Shown piece by piece: positions 1-7,488 of a DNA stretch of 27,791 nucleotides. The first letter of the stretch is position 1. Every line of letters begins with the position of its first letter. The position numbers and the translations under genes are program-made. Below the pieces are notes generated by a model, which searched no databases, had not been told where the DNA came from, and was given only the letters and a program-made list of their open reading frames with translations. Origin of the DNA: an uncultured Eubacteriales bacterium (GTDB taxonomy: Bacteria > Bacillota > Clostridia > Peptostreptococcales > Anaerovoracaceae); assembly GCA_900542245.1 (NCBI GenBank), contig UQMQ01000011.1:1-27791 (forward strand). Direction: 5' to 3'.

Positions 1-693
1 GGTACAGTCGCTTTGGCACTCAATATTCCGGTGGCAATCACCTGTTACAAGACACTGGGCAAGGGCTTCATGCTGCGTTCGATCCGCAGCATCCTGATCA
101 CCTCGATCATTATGGATTATGTTGCACCGCTGTTTCCACTGTATACCGGAGAAAAAATGCTCGCTATGGTCTGTGCGGCGGTGCTGCCGGGTCTCGGCTA
201 TGCGATGATCTTTATGCGTGAGTCCTCGACCGGAGGGACAGACTTTATTCTGCTGTCCATCAAAGCGAAAAACCCACATCTGACGCTGGGAGGCATTTCT
301 TTTGCAATGGAATCGTCGATTGTTCTAATCGGTACACTCCTGGTATCCAAGGACATCGATGGTCTGATTTATGGTGTGATTATCAGCTTTATCCTGTCCG
401 CCGTCATGGATAAGTTCATGTACGGGATCTCTTCCGGCAAGCTGGCATTCATCGTCACCGACAGCGCAGAAACCATTGCCGCACTGATTGAACAGACAAC
501 GGGACGAGGCTGTACCTTTCTCAAAGCACAGGGCAGTTACTCCAAAAAGGAAAAAGATGTAATCATGTGCGCTTCGAGTCGTAAGGAAATGTACGGTGTG
601 CGCAAAGCCGTCAAAAAAGTTGACCCGGATGCGTTTATCGTCATCATCGAGTCCAACGAAACCTTGGGAGAAGGCTTCTCCGAGAACAAATAG
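1..693 (+). CDS. YitT family integral membrane protein, 3' portion (5' truncated by window edge)
   Basis: The reading frame is open to base 1, and the first in-frame residues (GTVALALNIP) match the middle of a YitT protein rather than an N-terminus, so the gene begins outside the window. About 230 residues are visible. The first half holds hydrophobic membrane segments of the YitT_membrane (DUF161) type, including a glycine-rich segment with GTDFILL. The last ~80 residues, from about GKLAFIVTD to IIESNETLGEGF, form the soluble C-terminal DUF2179 domain. YitT proteins are multi-pass membrane proteins of unknown transport or sensing role. The ORF stops at TAG 691-693. No clear terminator follows; the next promoter begins 45 bases downstream. 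Family assignment is firm, function is not. Confidence 0.88.
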   Translation, partial: GTVALALNIPVAITCYKTLGKGFMLRSIRSILITSIIMDYVAPLFPLYTGEKMLAMVCAAVLPGLGYAMIFMRESSTGGTDFILLSIKAKNPHLTLGGISFAMESSIVLIGTLLVSKDIDGLIYGVIISFILSAVMDKFMYGISSGKLAFIVTDSAETIAALIEQTTGRGCTFLKAQGSYSKKEKDVIMCASSRKEMYGVRKAVKKVDPDAFIVIIESNETLGEGFSENK

Positions 694-737
694 CGCTTTA
701 CCGGGGAAACAATACCGAAAATGTTTCTAAATGAGAC

Positions 738-766
738 TTGATTTTGCGCAGCGCGCGTGGTATGAT
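738..766 (+). promoter_or_regulatory. Sigma-A type promoter for the cobalamin riboswitch transcript
   Basis: TTGATT at 738-743 and TATGAT at 761-766 are separated by exactly 17 bases. Transcription would start near 773, about 20-70 bases before the riboswitch aptamer. This is the only good promoter I see between the YitT gene and the 1628-residue protein. Confidence 0.7.
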
Positions 767-794
767 AAAAAATATACGGGGGGGGGTATCGCTC

Positions 795-945
795 TTACCG
801 TAATTTGCATTCAATCAAACAGGAACACAGGGTAACTAACGGAAGTCCGGTGAGAGTCCGGTACTGGCCAGCAACCGTAATGCGCGGGGCGTGCAAAAGC
901 GCTGTGCGACAAGTCGGGAGACGAGCTACCGCTGCGGTGTCAAAG
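795..945 (+). promoter_or_regulatory. Cobalamin (B12) riboswitch aptamer
   Basis: Conserved blocks appear in the expected order. AGTCCGGTGAGAGTCCGG lies near 844-861, matching the family's GGTGxxAxTCC segment. The B12 box GCCAGCAACCGTAA is at 867-880. A peripheral helix follows, then AAGTCGGGAGACGAGCTACC at 911-930, matching the usual GCCAGGAGACCTGCC block. The ligand is expected to be a cobalamin; whether adenosyl- or methyl/aquo-cobalamin is preferred cannot be told by eye. The family normally turns expression off when B12 is abundant, which fits the intrinsic terminator at 1066-1096. The outer limits are approximate because I could not fold P1 with confidence. Confidence 0.9.
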
Positions 946-1012
946 ATTTCTCTGGGAACAGAAATCTGCATCAATATGGAACTGGACGTATCGCTACCGG
1001 GAAAATCCGCAG
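932..1012 (+). promoter_or_regulatory. Candidate expression-platform pairing (antiterminator side)
   Basis: CTGCGG at 932-937, just after the aptamer core, is perfectly complementary to CCGCAG at 1007-1012. Between them AGATTTC...GAAATCT can form a 7-bp hairpin around 944-968. These pairings lie between the aptamer and the terminator and could take part in the switch, but no exclusive alternative to the terminator stem was proven. Confidence 0.3.
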
Positions 1013-1065
1013 GGAACAGAGATCATTGCGGCAGGCTTCGAGGCATCGGAAACGCAGAACATATG

Positions 1066-1096
1066 CAGACTGTCAGAGAAAGGACGGTCTGTTTTT
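1066..1096 (+). terminator. Riboswitch-controlled intrinsic terminator
   Basis: CAGACTGTC (1066-1074) pairs with GACGGTCTG (1083-1091), nine base pairs with one wobble around an 8-base loop, and is followed directly by TTTTT (1092-1096). It lies about 120 bases downstream of the aptamer core and 285 bases before the coding region, as expected for a transcriptional OFF switch. Confidence 0.82.
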
Positions 1097-1100
1097 AATA

Positions 1101-1199
1101 TGTAGGAAATATCGATAAAAGCACCCTGCAAAGCGCCTAATATGCAGGGCAGACGCGCAGGAAAGGGATTTGTCGTTATTTCGAAAATAAAAAAGCGCC
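1101..1199. repeat. Intergenic hairpin repeat, copy 1 (two inverted left-half units)
   Basis: Bases 1101-1136 (TGTAGGAAATATCGATAAAA, then GCACCCTGCAAAGCG) match the left half of the repeat seen at 13974-14087. Bases 1168-1188 read in reverse give CGAAATAACGACAAA, matching the same left half in opposite orientation as in the copy at 8971-9053. The copy therefore looks like two half-units facing each other. It lies in the untranslated leader between the riboswitch terminator and the coding region. Confidence 0.6.
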
Positions 1200-1232
1200 C
1201 GGTGCCGTGAACCTGAGAAATTGGCGGCACCG
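1199..1232. other. Hairpin in the leader of the 1628-residue protein
   Basis: CGGTGCCG and CGGCACCG form a perfect 8-bp stem around a 17-base loop, preceded by an A-rich run. A second inverted pair, GTTTTGC (about 1272) and GCAAAAC (about 1320), follows. No T-run follows on the plus strand. The A-run before it could make it a terminator for leftward transcription. Apart from these structures and the repeat, I see nothing else in 1100-1370. Confidence 0.45.
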
Positions 1233-1380
1233 AGCAGGTAACAACAAAAGCCTGCCGGATGCGGCAGCTCGTGTTTTGCTGTATAAAGAAATTATAAACG
1301 ATATCAATTCTCTTTTCAAGCAAAACAGGCAGCGCGCAGACGGAAAAACAGGCGGAGCATGGTAAGAAAGGAGAAGAAAA

Positions 1381-4300
1381 TTGAGACAACAAAACAAAAA
1401 ATCAAAGTTTGTCGCACTCCTGCTCTCGCTGCTGCTGGTATGCACTATGATGCCGCAGCTGGCATGGGCGACAGGTGCATTATCTGTAGGGACAGGAACT
1501 GCAGACGACCCATATCAAATCAGCAATACAGACGACTTGAAAGCGTTTCGCGACAAGGTAAATGGGGGCGAGAGAACCGCGTGTGCAATTCTGACGCAAA
1601 ACATTGATCTTAAAGGCGAGACATGGATGCCGTTTGCGCCAAAAACAGGATATGTAACAGATGCTTTTGCAGGGACTTTTGACGGTAATCGTCATACGAT
1701 CAAAGGGCTGAATATTAATGCAACAGCTGCAAACCAAGGTCTGTTTGGGTTGATAAACGGTGCGACGATTAAAAATTTGAAAGTAGAAGGCACTGTATAT
1801 TCAACCGGGAGTTATGTCGGCGGCATTGTTGGTAAAGTACAAACAGGAACCATCGAAAACTGTGGTTTCGGTGGGAGTGGCAGTTCAGTAAGATCTGAGG
1901 CTGGGTATGCAGGTGGAATCGTTGGAGGAGTAGTTGCAAATGGCATTTCCATTACAGGTTGCTATAATAACGCTTCTGTGAAAGGGAATAGTGCCGCCGG
2001 AATTTTGGGAGATGCCAATGCCACAAAAAGTCAGGCAACAATTACAAATTGCTATAATAGGGGGACAATTGAAGGTAAAGCTTACTCTGCGGGGATTGTT
2101 GGCGCCTTAAAAAAAGGGAATGTAAGTAGCTGTTACAATATTGGTACAATTTCAGGAACGGAAAGCTGTAAGCTTGGCGGAATTTTCGGATTTAGCAAAG
2201 CGACCATTACAAATTGCTACTATAAAAATCCAGAGACGGATTCATCAGGTGGAGGGACAAAAATTACAGAAGCGTCCGAGATGACAAACTTAGGTGATGC
2301 CTTTACCGCTGACAGAAACAGCATCAACAACGGCTACCCGATTCTCGCATGGCAAGCGGGTTCTGCATCGGTGGAGAAGGAGTCTAAGATCACCATCTCA
2401 GGCTCTAATACTCTCTACATGGAGAATAATGGGCAGGAGGCTACGAGCACCTTAACTGTAAACTATACGGATATTGACGAAGCGGACCAGACATCGGTTA
2501 CCTGGAACATCGAATCCGGTGGGGATGTCATTACATTGACCTATCCGTCCAATCCAAATGATAAGAACACACAAGCGATTATCACAGCAAAACGCGGCGG
2601 CAAGGCGAAGATTACGGCTACTGCCGGAGCCTATAAAGCCGAGGCTGATGTTTTCGTTGTGCCTTATATTACAACGGTTCAAATCCAAAATGTAAATGTC
2701 GGTGCAGTCGCTGCCGGTCAGACGGTCGAGGCAAAGGTCTATGTGAAGGACGGCACAGCGTATGACGAGACCACGATGCCGCCGCTGACCTATCAGTGGT
2801 ACAAGTACGACACAAATTCTACAGCAAGTGCCGCGATCAATGGTGCAACGCAGAAAACTTACGACATTCCTGCAGATTATGATGCAAATCGTATTCAAGT
2901 AGAAGTAAGCTGCGGCGGGAAAATTGTCAAAAACCATGCAGACACCTCTACCCCTGTCGAATCCGCAGACAAAGGCAAGCTTCATCCGGTCGCTTACGAC
3001 CCGGCTTTCGCCCTGCCGACAGACATCAAAGCGGCGACACCATTAGAACTGAAATTGACACACAGCAAAGATGGGGTCACAGCCAACATCACATGGAGCA
3101 GCAACAATGTACTCATTAACGCTGCAACCGGCGCGGTAACGCTGCCGCAGGCAGGGAAAGAAACTGTCGAACTGACTGCGAAATTTACCTATAATAACGT
3201 ATTCTATAACAGAACCTTCGATATTACAGTTTGGTCGCAGGAGGAGGTCAACAAAGAACTTGCAGATAAGCAAAAACCACTCAAAGCTGCGGTCGATGCC
3301 TTAGGCAATTCTTACACGATGTATCCGGTGTGCGGGAAAGACACGAATGTGAATGCGGTTTTGCAGGCGGCACTTGCAGCCAAAGGGCATACGGGCATTA
3401 CCGCAACGGTCAAGAAGGTAGAAGAGGTATACGGCGGCGCAGGAATCTCAGCAGAGGCAGGCGATGCAAACGGCGCGATTACATACTTCTACGCAGACCC
3501 GAATACAGAACGCAGTGTCTGGTTCGGCAGCTACAAGGTGACTTTCGAGCTTGCCAAAGACGGCGTGACCTATGATTACGCGGACGTGCCGGTCATTCTT
3601 TACTGGAACCGCGAACACGTCAAAGGCACGATGGGAGAAGAGATTCTCGACAAGGTAACCGCGGAGACCATCCGGGGTACAAACACCGACCTTACGAATG
3701 TGACGCAGAATCTCGTGCTGCCGAAGGTCGTCGACGGCAAGAAATGGACACAGATTTCGTGGACTTCCTCGAACGAGCAGGTCATCAGCATCAGCAATCA
3801 GAATCAGGCGAGTGCAGACACCTTGTTCGATCCATATGTCGGCGTTGTGAAACAGGGAGCAGCCGATCAGAAGGTGACGCTGACAGCAAAGTTTACGTTC
3901 CAACGCACGAACGACACCATCGGCAGTGAAGAACCGATTGTACTTTATCTGACTTACGATGTAACCGTCAAGGCAATCAGCGAGACGCAGGCTGAGGCGA
4001 TTCGCGCAGACCTACAGGCAAAGCTGGATGCCGGATTTGCGAAAGCGGGCATCACCGATGCAGTGACAGGCAAGGCGTTGACCGAAACAAGCGGCGTCTA
4101 TACCGCAAGCAACGACATCAAGATCCCGACCACAAAAGATTTCGGCGTGGACGGCAAATATTATCCGGTCATCACGACGACAACGAACAGCGACCTGCTG
4201 GAGGCACCGGACGTCAATAATGCAGCGCGTATCTCTGTCATCAGACCGGCGGTCGATCAAGCTGCAGGCACAGCGGACGTTACGGTCAGCATCTATGACA

Positions 4301-6267
4301 AGAATACCAGCGTCAGCGCTTCTAAGACGTTCAAGGTTCGTGTTCCGGCATTGACACAGAGTGAAATCGACAGCGAACTGCGACTGATGGAACAGGCAAA
4401 AGCGCATTACTTCGACGGGATCAAGGCAGACAACACAGCTGCAAACAAAATCGTTTCTGACTTAAAGCCTTTCACCGAAGTGCGCTTTGCAGCGGACGGC
4501 AGCAACCTGCAGTGGGTGTACAGCACGCAGGATATGGCAGGATATGGCATCGTGCCGGAGGCTCTGGACGGCTGGCAGACACTCGAGATCTGGAGACAAT
4601 TCAAGTCCTCCAACGCAGCTGTGGTTTCCCATGAAAATCTGCTGGTCAGCAGACAGAAAGAGAACAAAGCCGTTACTATCAGCAGTGCGCTTTCCAGTGA
4701 AACGCTCGGCAAGTACGGCAAGCTGTACAAGGAAAATGCAACAAAATATGCGGCCTACGCAGCACTTGCCCCGTTATATTATCAGGAGGTCCGTGCAGAC
4801 CTAATCGTTGCAGGCACTGCGCCGACGCAGACAGGCACAGTCGAAGAAAAACTGACTGTCAGCTTCACACTCAACGGCAACGACGGCAACTGGATCGCAA
4901 AGAAAAGCTACAGCGGGATCAGCGAGGGCAGTACGGCCTTCGATGTTTTCCAAAGTGTGCTGAAGGAAAATAACTATACTTATGCGGCAAGAGGCAGCTA
5001 TGTGTACCAGATCACCAAACCGAACGGCACTGCGGTCGGCGAGTTTACAGAGGGCAAGGATTCCGGCTGGATGTATCGCGTGAACGGCGTGCTGCCAAGT
5101 GTGTATCTGGCACAGTATCCGCTGCACAACGGCGACGATATTGAGGTATTCTATACGAAGAACTGGACGACCGTACCGGGCGCGAGCGGCATGGGTGAGC
5201 AGACGAGTGACGTCACCACCTCCGGCGCTTCCGGCTCTGCAACCACCACCGCACCGACGGATGTGAAGGTAAGTGAAAAGACCAATGCGGACGGTACGAA
5301 GGAGACGGTCGCTGCGGTTAAGGTAGACAGCAAGCATCACGATGAGATCATCAAGCAGGCGGCGGAGAAAAAGTCCGCGGAGATCGTGCTGGAGGTCAGC
5401 AAGGCAGACAGCAAGGGCGCGGACAATGTGCAGCTGACGCTCGATGTGACCTTCGTGAAGAATGTGGCTGACAAGACCAATGCCGATCTGACGGTCAACA
5501 CCGAAAACGGCAAGGTCACGCTCGATCAGGAGACGATCAAGACCGTACTCGGCGCGGCAAAGGGCGCGACGATTACACTGGAAGTCAGCAAGGTAGCGAA
5601 GCCGACCGAGGTGCAGAAGAAGGCAGCGGGTGCAAACGGTCATGTTATCAGCTTGACAGTAAAATCCGGCAATCAGATCATCTCTGACTTCAACAAGGGT
5701 AAAGCGACCGTCGTGGTTGAACTCGTTTCCCGTCTGCTCGGCAAGAAAGTCGCAGCGATTCACATCGCAGATGACGGCACAATCGAGCAGCTGGCAGGCA
5801 AGGTACTGACAGTTGGCGGCAAGCAGTATTACGAATTCATGACGCCACACTTCTCGACCTTTGCGATTGTGGATGCGGACGAAGTGGGTCTGGACGCCGC
5901 GGAAGAACCGACGGTCGATGTAAAAGCGCTTGTCGCCAAGCTGACACTGGCAGCACGTTCTGCAAAGACAGCGAAGAAGAACGTCAAAGTAACGACGAGA
6001 CTCGACAAGCAGGACAAGGAGATCATCAGCCAGCTCAAAGATGCAGGCTATACGGTGAAATATCGTTTCTATCGTTCGACGAAGAAAGCTGCAGGCTACA
6101 AAGCAGCAGTGACGAAAAAGGCGAGCACCTACACCAGCACAAGCGGTAAGAAAGGTACGAAGTACTTCTACAAGGTGCAGGTTCGCGTTTATGATGCAAG
6201 CGGTAAGCTGGCAGCCAAGACGGCGCTGAAGCAGTGTAGGTATGCGAGCCGCACTTGGAACAAGTAA
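1381..6267 (+). CDS. Giant secreted multidomain protein with GLUG, Ig-like and DUF4430 (transcobalamin C-terminal-like) domains; predicted corrinoid-capture surface protein
   Basis: 1628 residues, starting at TTG 1381 behind a good site (AAGGAG). Residues 1-30 are a signal peptide ending AWA. Residues about 100-300 are GLUG-type beta-helix repeats (recurring GGIVG, CYN and GTI motifs). About 325-430 and 437-527 look like bacterial Ig-like domains, and about 530-1140 is a series of atrophied Ig-like (aBig-type) repeats. Residues about 1150-1262 are a DUF4430 domain with SGWMYRVN at 1228-1235 and NGDDIEVFY after it. A Lys/Thr-rich beta module ending HFSTFAIV and a C-terminal Fn3-like Lys-rich domain follow. 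No LPXTG motif or C-terminal membrane anchor is present, so retention at the wall is unclear. DUF4430 resembles the beta domain of transcobalamin and intrinsic factor. With the B12 riboswitch upstream, I infer cobalamin or corrinoid binding outside the cell, induced when B12 is scarce. The GLUG part is visibly more AT-rich than the rest. Confidence 0.88.
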   Translation: MRQQNKKSKFVALLLSLLLVCTMMPQLAWATGALSVGTGTADDPYQISNTDDLKAFRDKVNGGERTACAILTQNIDLKGETWMPFAPKTGYVTDAFAGTFDGNRHTIKGLNINATAANQGLFGLINGATIKNLKVEGTVYSTGSYVGGIVGKVQTGTIENCGFGGSGSSVRSEAGYAGGIVGGVVANGISITGCYNNASVKGNSAAGILGDANATKSQATITNCYNRGTIEGKAYSAGIVGALKKGNVSSCYNIGTISGTESCKLGGIFGFSKATITNCYYKNPETDSSGGGTKITEASEMTNLGDAFTADRNSINNGYPILAWQAGSASVEKESKITISGSNTLYMENNGQEATSTLTVNYTDIDEADQTSVTWNIESGGDVITLTYPSNPNDKNTQAIITAKRGGKAKITATAGAYKAEADVFVVPYITTVQIQNVNVGAVAAGQTVEAKVYVKDGTAYDETTMPPLTYQWYKYDTNSTASAAINGATQKTYDIPADYDANRIQVEVSCGGKIVKNHADTSTPVESADKGKLHPVAYDPAFALPTDIKAATPLELKLTHSKDGVTANITWSSNNVLINAATGAVTLPQAGKETVELTAKFTYNNVFYNRTFDITVWSQEEVNKELADKQKPLKAAVDALGNSYTMYPVCGKDTNVNAVLQAALAAKGHTGITATVKKVEEVYGGAGISAEAGDANGAITYFYADPNTERSVWFGSYKVTFELAKDGVTYDYADVPVILYWNREHVKGTMGEEILDKVTAETIRGTNTDLTNVTQNLVLPKVVDGKKWTQISWTSSNEQVISISNQNQASADTLFDPYVGVVKQGAADQKVTLTAKFTFQRTNDTIGSEEPIVLYLTYDVTVKAISETQAEAIRADLQAKLDAGFAKAGITDAVTGKALTETSGVYTASNDIKIPTTKDFGVDGKYYPVITTTTNSDLLEAPDVNNAARISVIRPAVDQAAGTADVTVSIYDKNTSVSASKTFKVRVPALTQSEIDSELRLMEQAKAHYFDGIKADNTAANKIVSDLKPFTEVRFAADGSNLQWVYSTQDMAGYGIVPEALDGWQTLEIWRQFKSSNAAVVSHENLLVSRQKENKAVTISSALSSETLGKYGKLYKENATKYAAYAALAPLYYQEVRADLIVAGTAPTQTGTVEEKLTVSFTLNGNDGNWIAKKSYSGISEGSTAFDVFQSVLKENNYTYAARGSYVYQITKPNGTAVGEFTEGKDSGWMYRVNGVLPSVYLAQYPLHNGDDIEVFYTKNWTTVPGASGMGEQTSDVTTSGASGSATTTAPTDVKVSEKTNADGTKETVAAVKVDSKHHDEIIKQAAEKKSAEIVLEVSKADSKGADNVQLTLDVTFVKNVADKTNADLTVNTENGKVTLDQETIKTVLGAAKGATITLEVSKVAKPTEVQKKAAGANGHVISLTVKSGNQIISDFNKGKATVVVELVSRLLGKKVAAIHIADDGTIEQLAGKVLTVGGKQYYEFMTPHFSTFAIVDADEVGLDAAEEPTVDVKALVAKLTLAARSAKTAKKNVKVTTRLDKQDKEIISQLKDAGYTVKYRFYRSTKKAAGYKAAVTKKASTYTSTSGKKGTKYFYKVQVRVYDASGKLAAKTALKQCRYASRTWNK

Positions 6268-6357
6268 AATGCTTGTTAAAATCGCTTGTGGCGTTGTTGG
6301 CTGATGCGTGACATCGGTAGCATTTCCTGCGCAGGCGCGGGCGTGCGGTTTACAATG

Positions 6358-6390
6358 GGCTGCGGGGCACGGGATGCTCTGCAGCCTTTG
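6358..6390 (+). terminator. Probable terminator after the giant surface protein gene
   Basis: GGCTGCGGGGCA pairs with TGCTCTGCAGCC, twelve pairs with two wobbles around a 5-base loop, followed by a weak T-tract (TTTGTATAT). It lies 90 bases after the stop codon and 43 before the next promoter, suggesting that the riboswitch transcript ends here, perhaps leakily. The rest of 6268-6430 shows nothing recognisable. Confidence 0.5.
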
Positions 6391-6432
6391 TATATAGGGG
6401 AGCCGGTATATGGAGAAGCGCAAAGCAGTGCC

Positions 6433-6461
6433 TTGCCAAGGGCGCAAAAAATTGCTATAAT
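6433..6461 (+). promoter_or_regulatory. Sigma-A type promoter for the two-gene DUF4430 / alpha-barrel unit
   Basis: TTGCCA (6433-6438), a 17-base spacer, then TATAAT (6456-6461). The start point would fall near 6468, which rules out the upstream ATG at 6462 as a start codon and supports ATG 6498. No riboswitch is visible between this promoter and the gene. Confidence 0.78.
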
Positions 6462-6497
6462 ATGATAGAAACAAACGGGAAAAGAAAGGGGAGACGG

Positions 6498-7397
6498 ATG
6501 CAGGAACAGGATAAAAAAGACTTAATGGTCGGCATGCGTAGGAAGCGGCTCAAAAAATACGCCTTGACGGCGTTGGCACTGGTTATCGTGGTCTCTGCCG
6601 CGCTCAGCTTCAAGCTGGAGGATCGCAATGCGAAGCTGCCGGACGGACAGGGAGAGATTGTGGTCAATACTGATCAGACCGGAGAAAATCCGGACGCGCA
6701 GGACGGCTCCGGCGATGCGGACGGCGCGGCACAGGCTGACGGCAGTGGCGCAGACGCAGAGGGACAGGACGGCAGCGAAACGGCGGGCGGCGATACGGAC
6801 AAGTCCGCAGACAAGGGCAAGAGCCAAGCAGGTACGGGCAAGGAGAAAACCAAACCGACAAAAAAATATACGGAAGCGGAGAAGAAGAAGCTGGATGCCA
6901 AGGATATCAAAGTGGACAACAAGGACGATTTCACCGCCTCCAATGACGGCAACCGCGCACTGAAGCCGGAGGTGCCGGAGAATGTGACGGTGACGCTCGA
7001 GATCCGCTGCGACACGCTTTCCCGGGACATGGACAGACTGGAGAATCCGGCTATCAAGGACTATATCCCGACGGACGGCGTGATCCTCAAGACGTCGACC
7101 TACAAGGGCACGACGGACAATACGGTGTTCGATGCGCTGAACACGCTGTGCAGGAACAACGATATTCAGCTGGATTTCAGCTACACGCCGATGTTTGAGT
7201 CGAATTACATCAAGGGCATCAACTATCTGTATGAGTTTGACGGCGGTCCGCAGAGCGGCTGGATGTACAAGGTCAACAACTGGTTCCCGAATTACGGCTG
7301 TTCCTCCTATTATCTCAGGGACGGTGACGTGATCGTCTGGTGCTACACCTGTGAGGGACTGGGTACGGACGTCGGCGCGGACGAGTGGATGGGCTGA
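6498..7397 (+). CDS. Membrane-anchored DUF4430 (transcobalamin C-terminal-like) protein
   Basis: 299 residues. The start at ATG 6498 is chosen because GGGGAG precedes it and because the in-frame ATG at 6462 abuts the -10 box. Residues about 20-38 form one membrane segment after a Lys/Arg-rich N-terminus, with no lipobox cysteine, so the protein is probably anchored with its C-terminus outside. Residues about 45-110 are a low-complexity Asp/Gly/Ala/Lys linker that could span the wall. Residues about 165-295 are a DUF4430 domain with SGWMYKVN at 253-260 and LRDGDVIVW, the same signature as in the giant protein upstream. The barrel gene follows after 91 bases. I infer a cell-bound beta-domain partner for corrinoid capture; cobalamin binding itself is not shown. 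Other DUF4430 ligands are possible. Confidence 0.82.
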   Translation: MQEQDKKDLMVGMRRKRLKKYALTALALVIVVSAALSFKLEDRNAKLPDGQGEIVVNTDQTGENPDAQDGSGDADGAAQADGSGADAEGQDGSETAGGDTDKSADKGKSQAGTGKEKTKPTKKYTEAEKKKLDAKDIKVDNKDDFTASNDGNRALKPEVPENVTVTLEIRCDTLSRDMDRLENPAIKDYIPTDGVILKTSTYKGTTDNTVFDALNTLCRNNDIQLDFSYTPMFESNYIKGINYLYEFDGGPQSGWMYKVNNWFPNYGCSSYYLRDGDVIVWCYTCEGLGTDVGADEWMG

Positions 7398-7488
7398 TAC
7401 GGCAGCAGACTGCATGCGGCGCCTGTGCGTTTGTGCATGGAGCATGCAGCACGCAGTGCAATATTAGAAAGGGAAAATGGAGAAGAAT

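Noticed and set aside
6268..6432. A second cobalamin riboswitch before the membrane-anchored DUF4430 gene
   Set aside because: No GGTGxxAxTCC or B12-box-like segment is present; only a terminator-like hairpin and a promoter are seen.
4801..6474. A 557-codon open frame on the minus strand inside the giant surface protein gene
   Set aside because: The translation is Cys/Arg/Leu-rich without motifs and lies opposite the well-defined DUF4430 and C-terminal modules; no ribosome binding site or promoter is seen.
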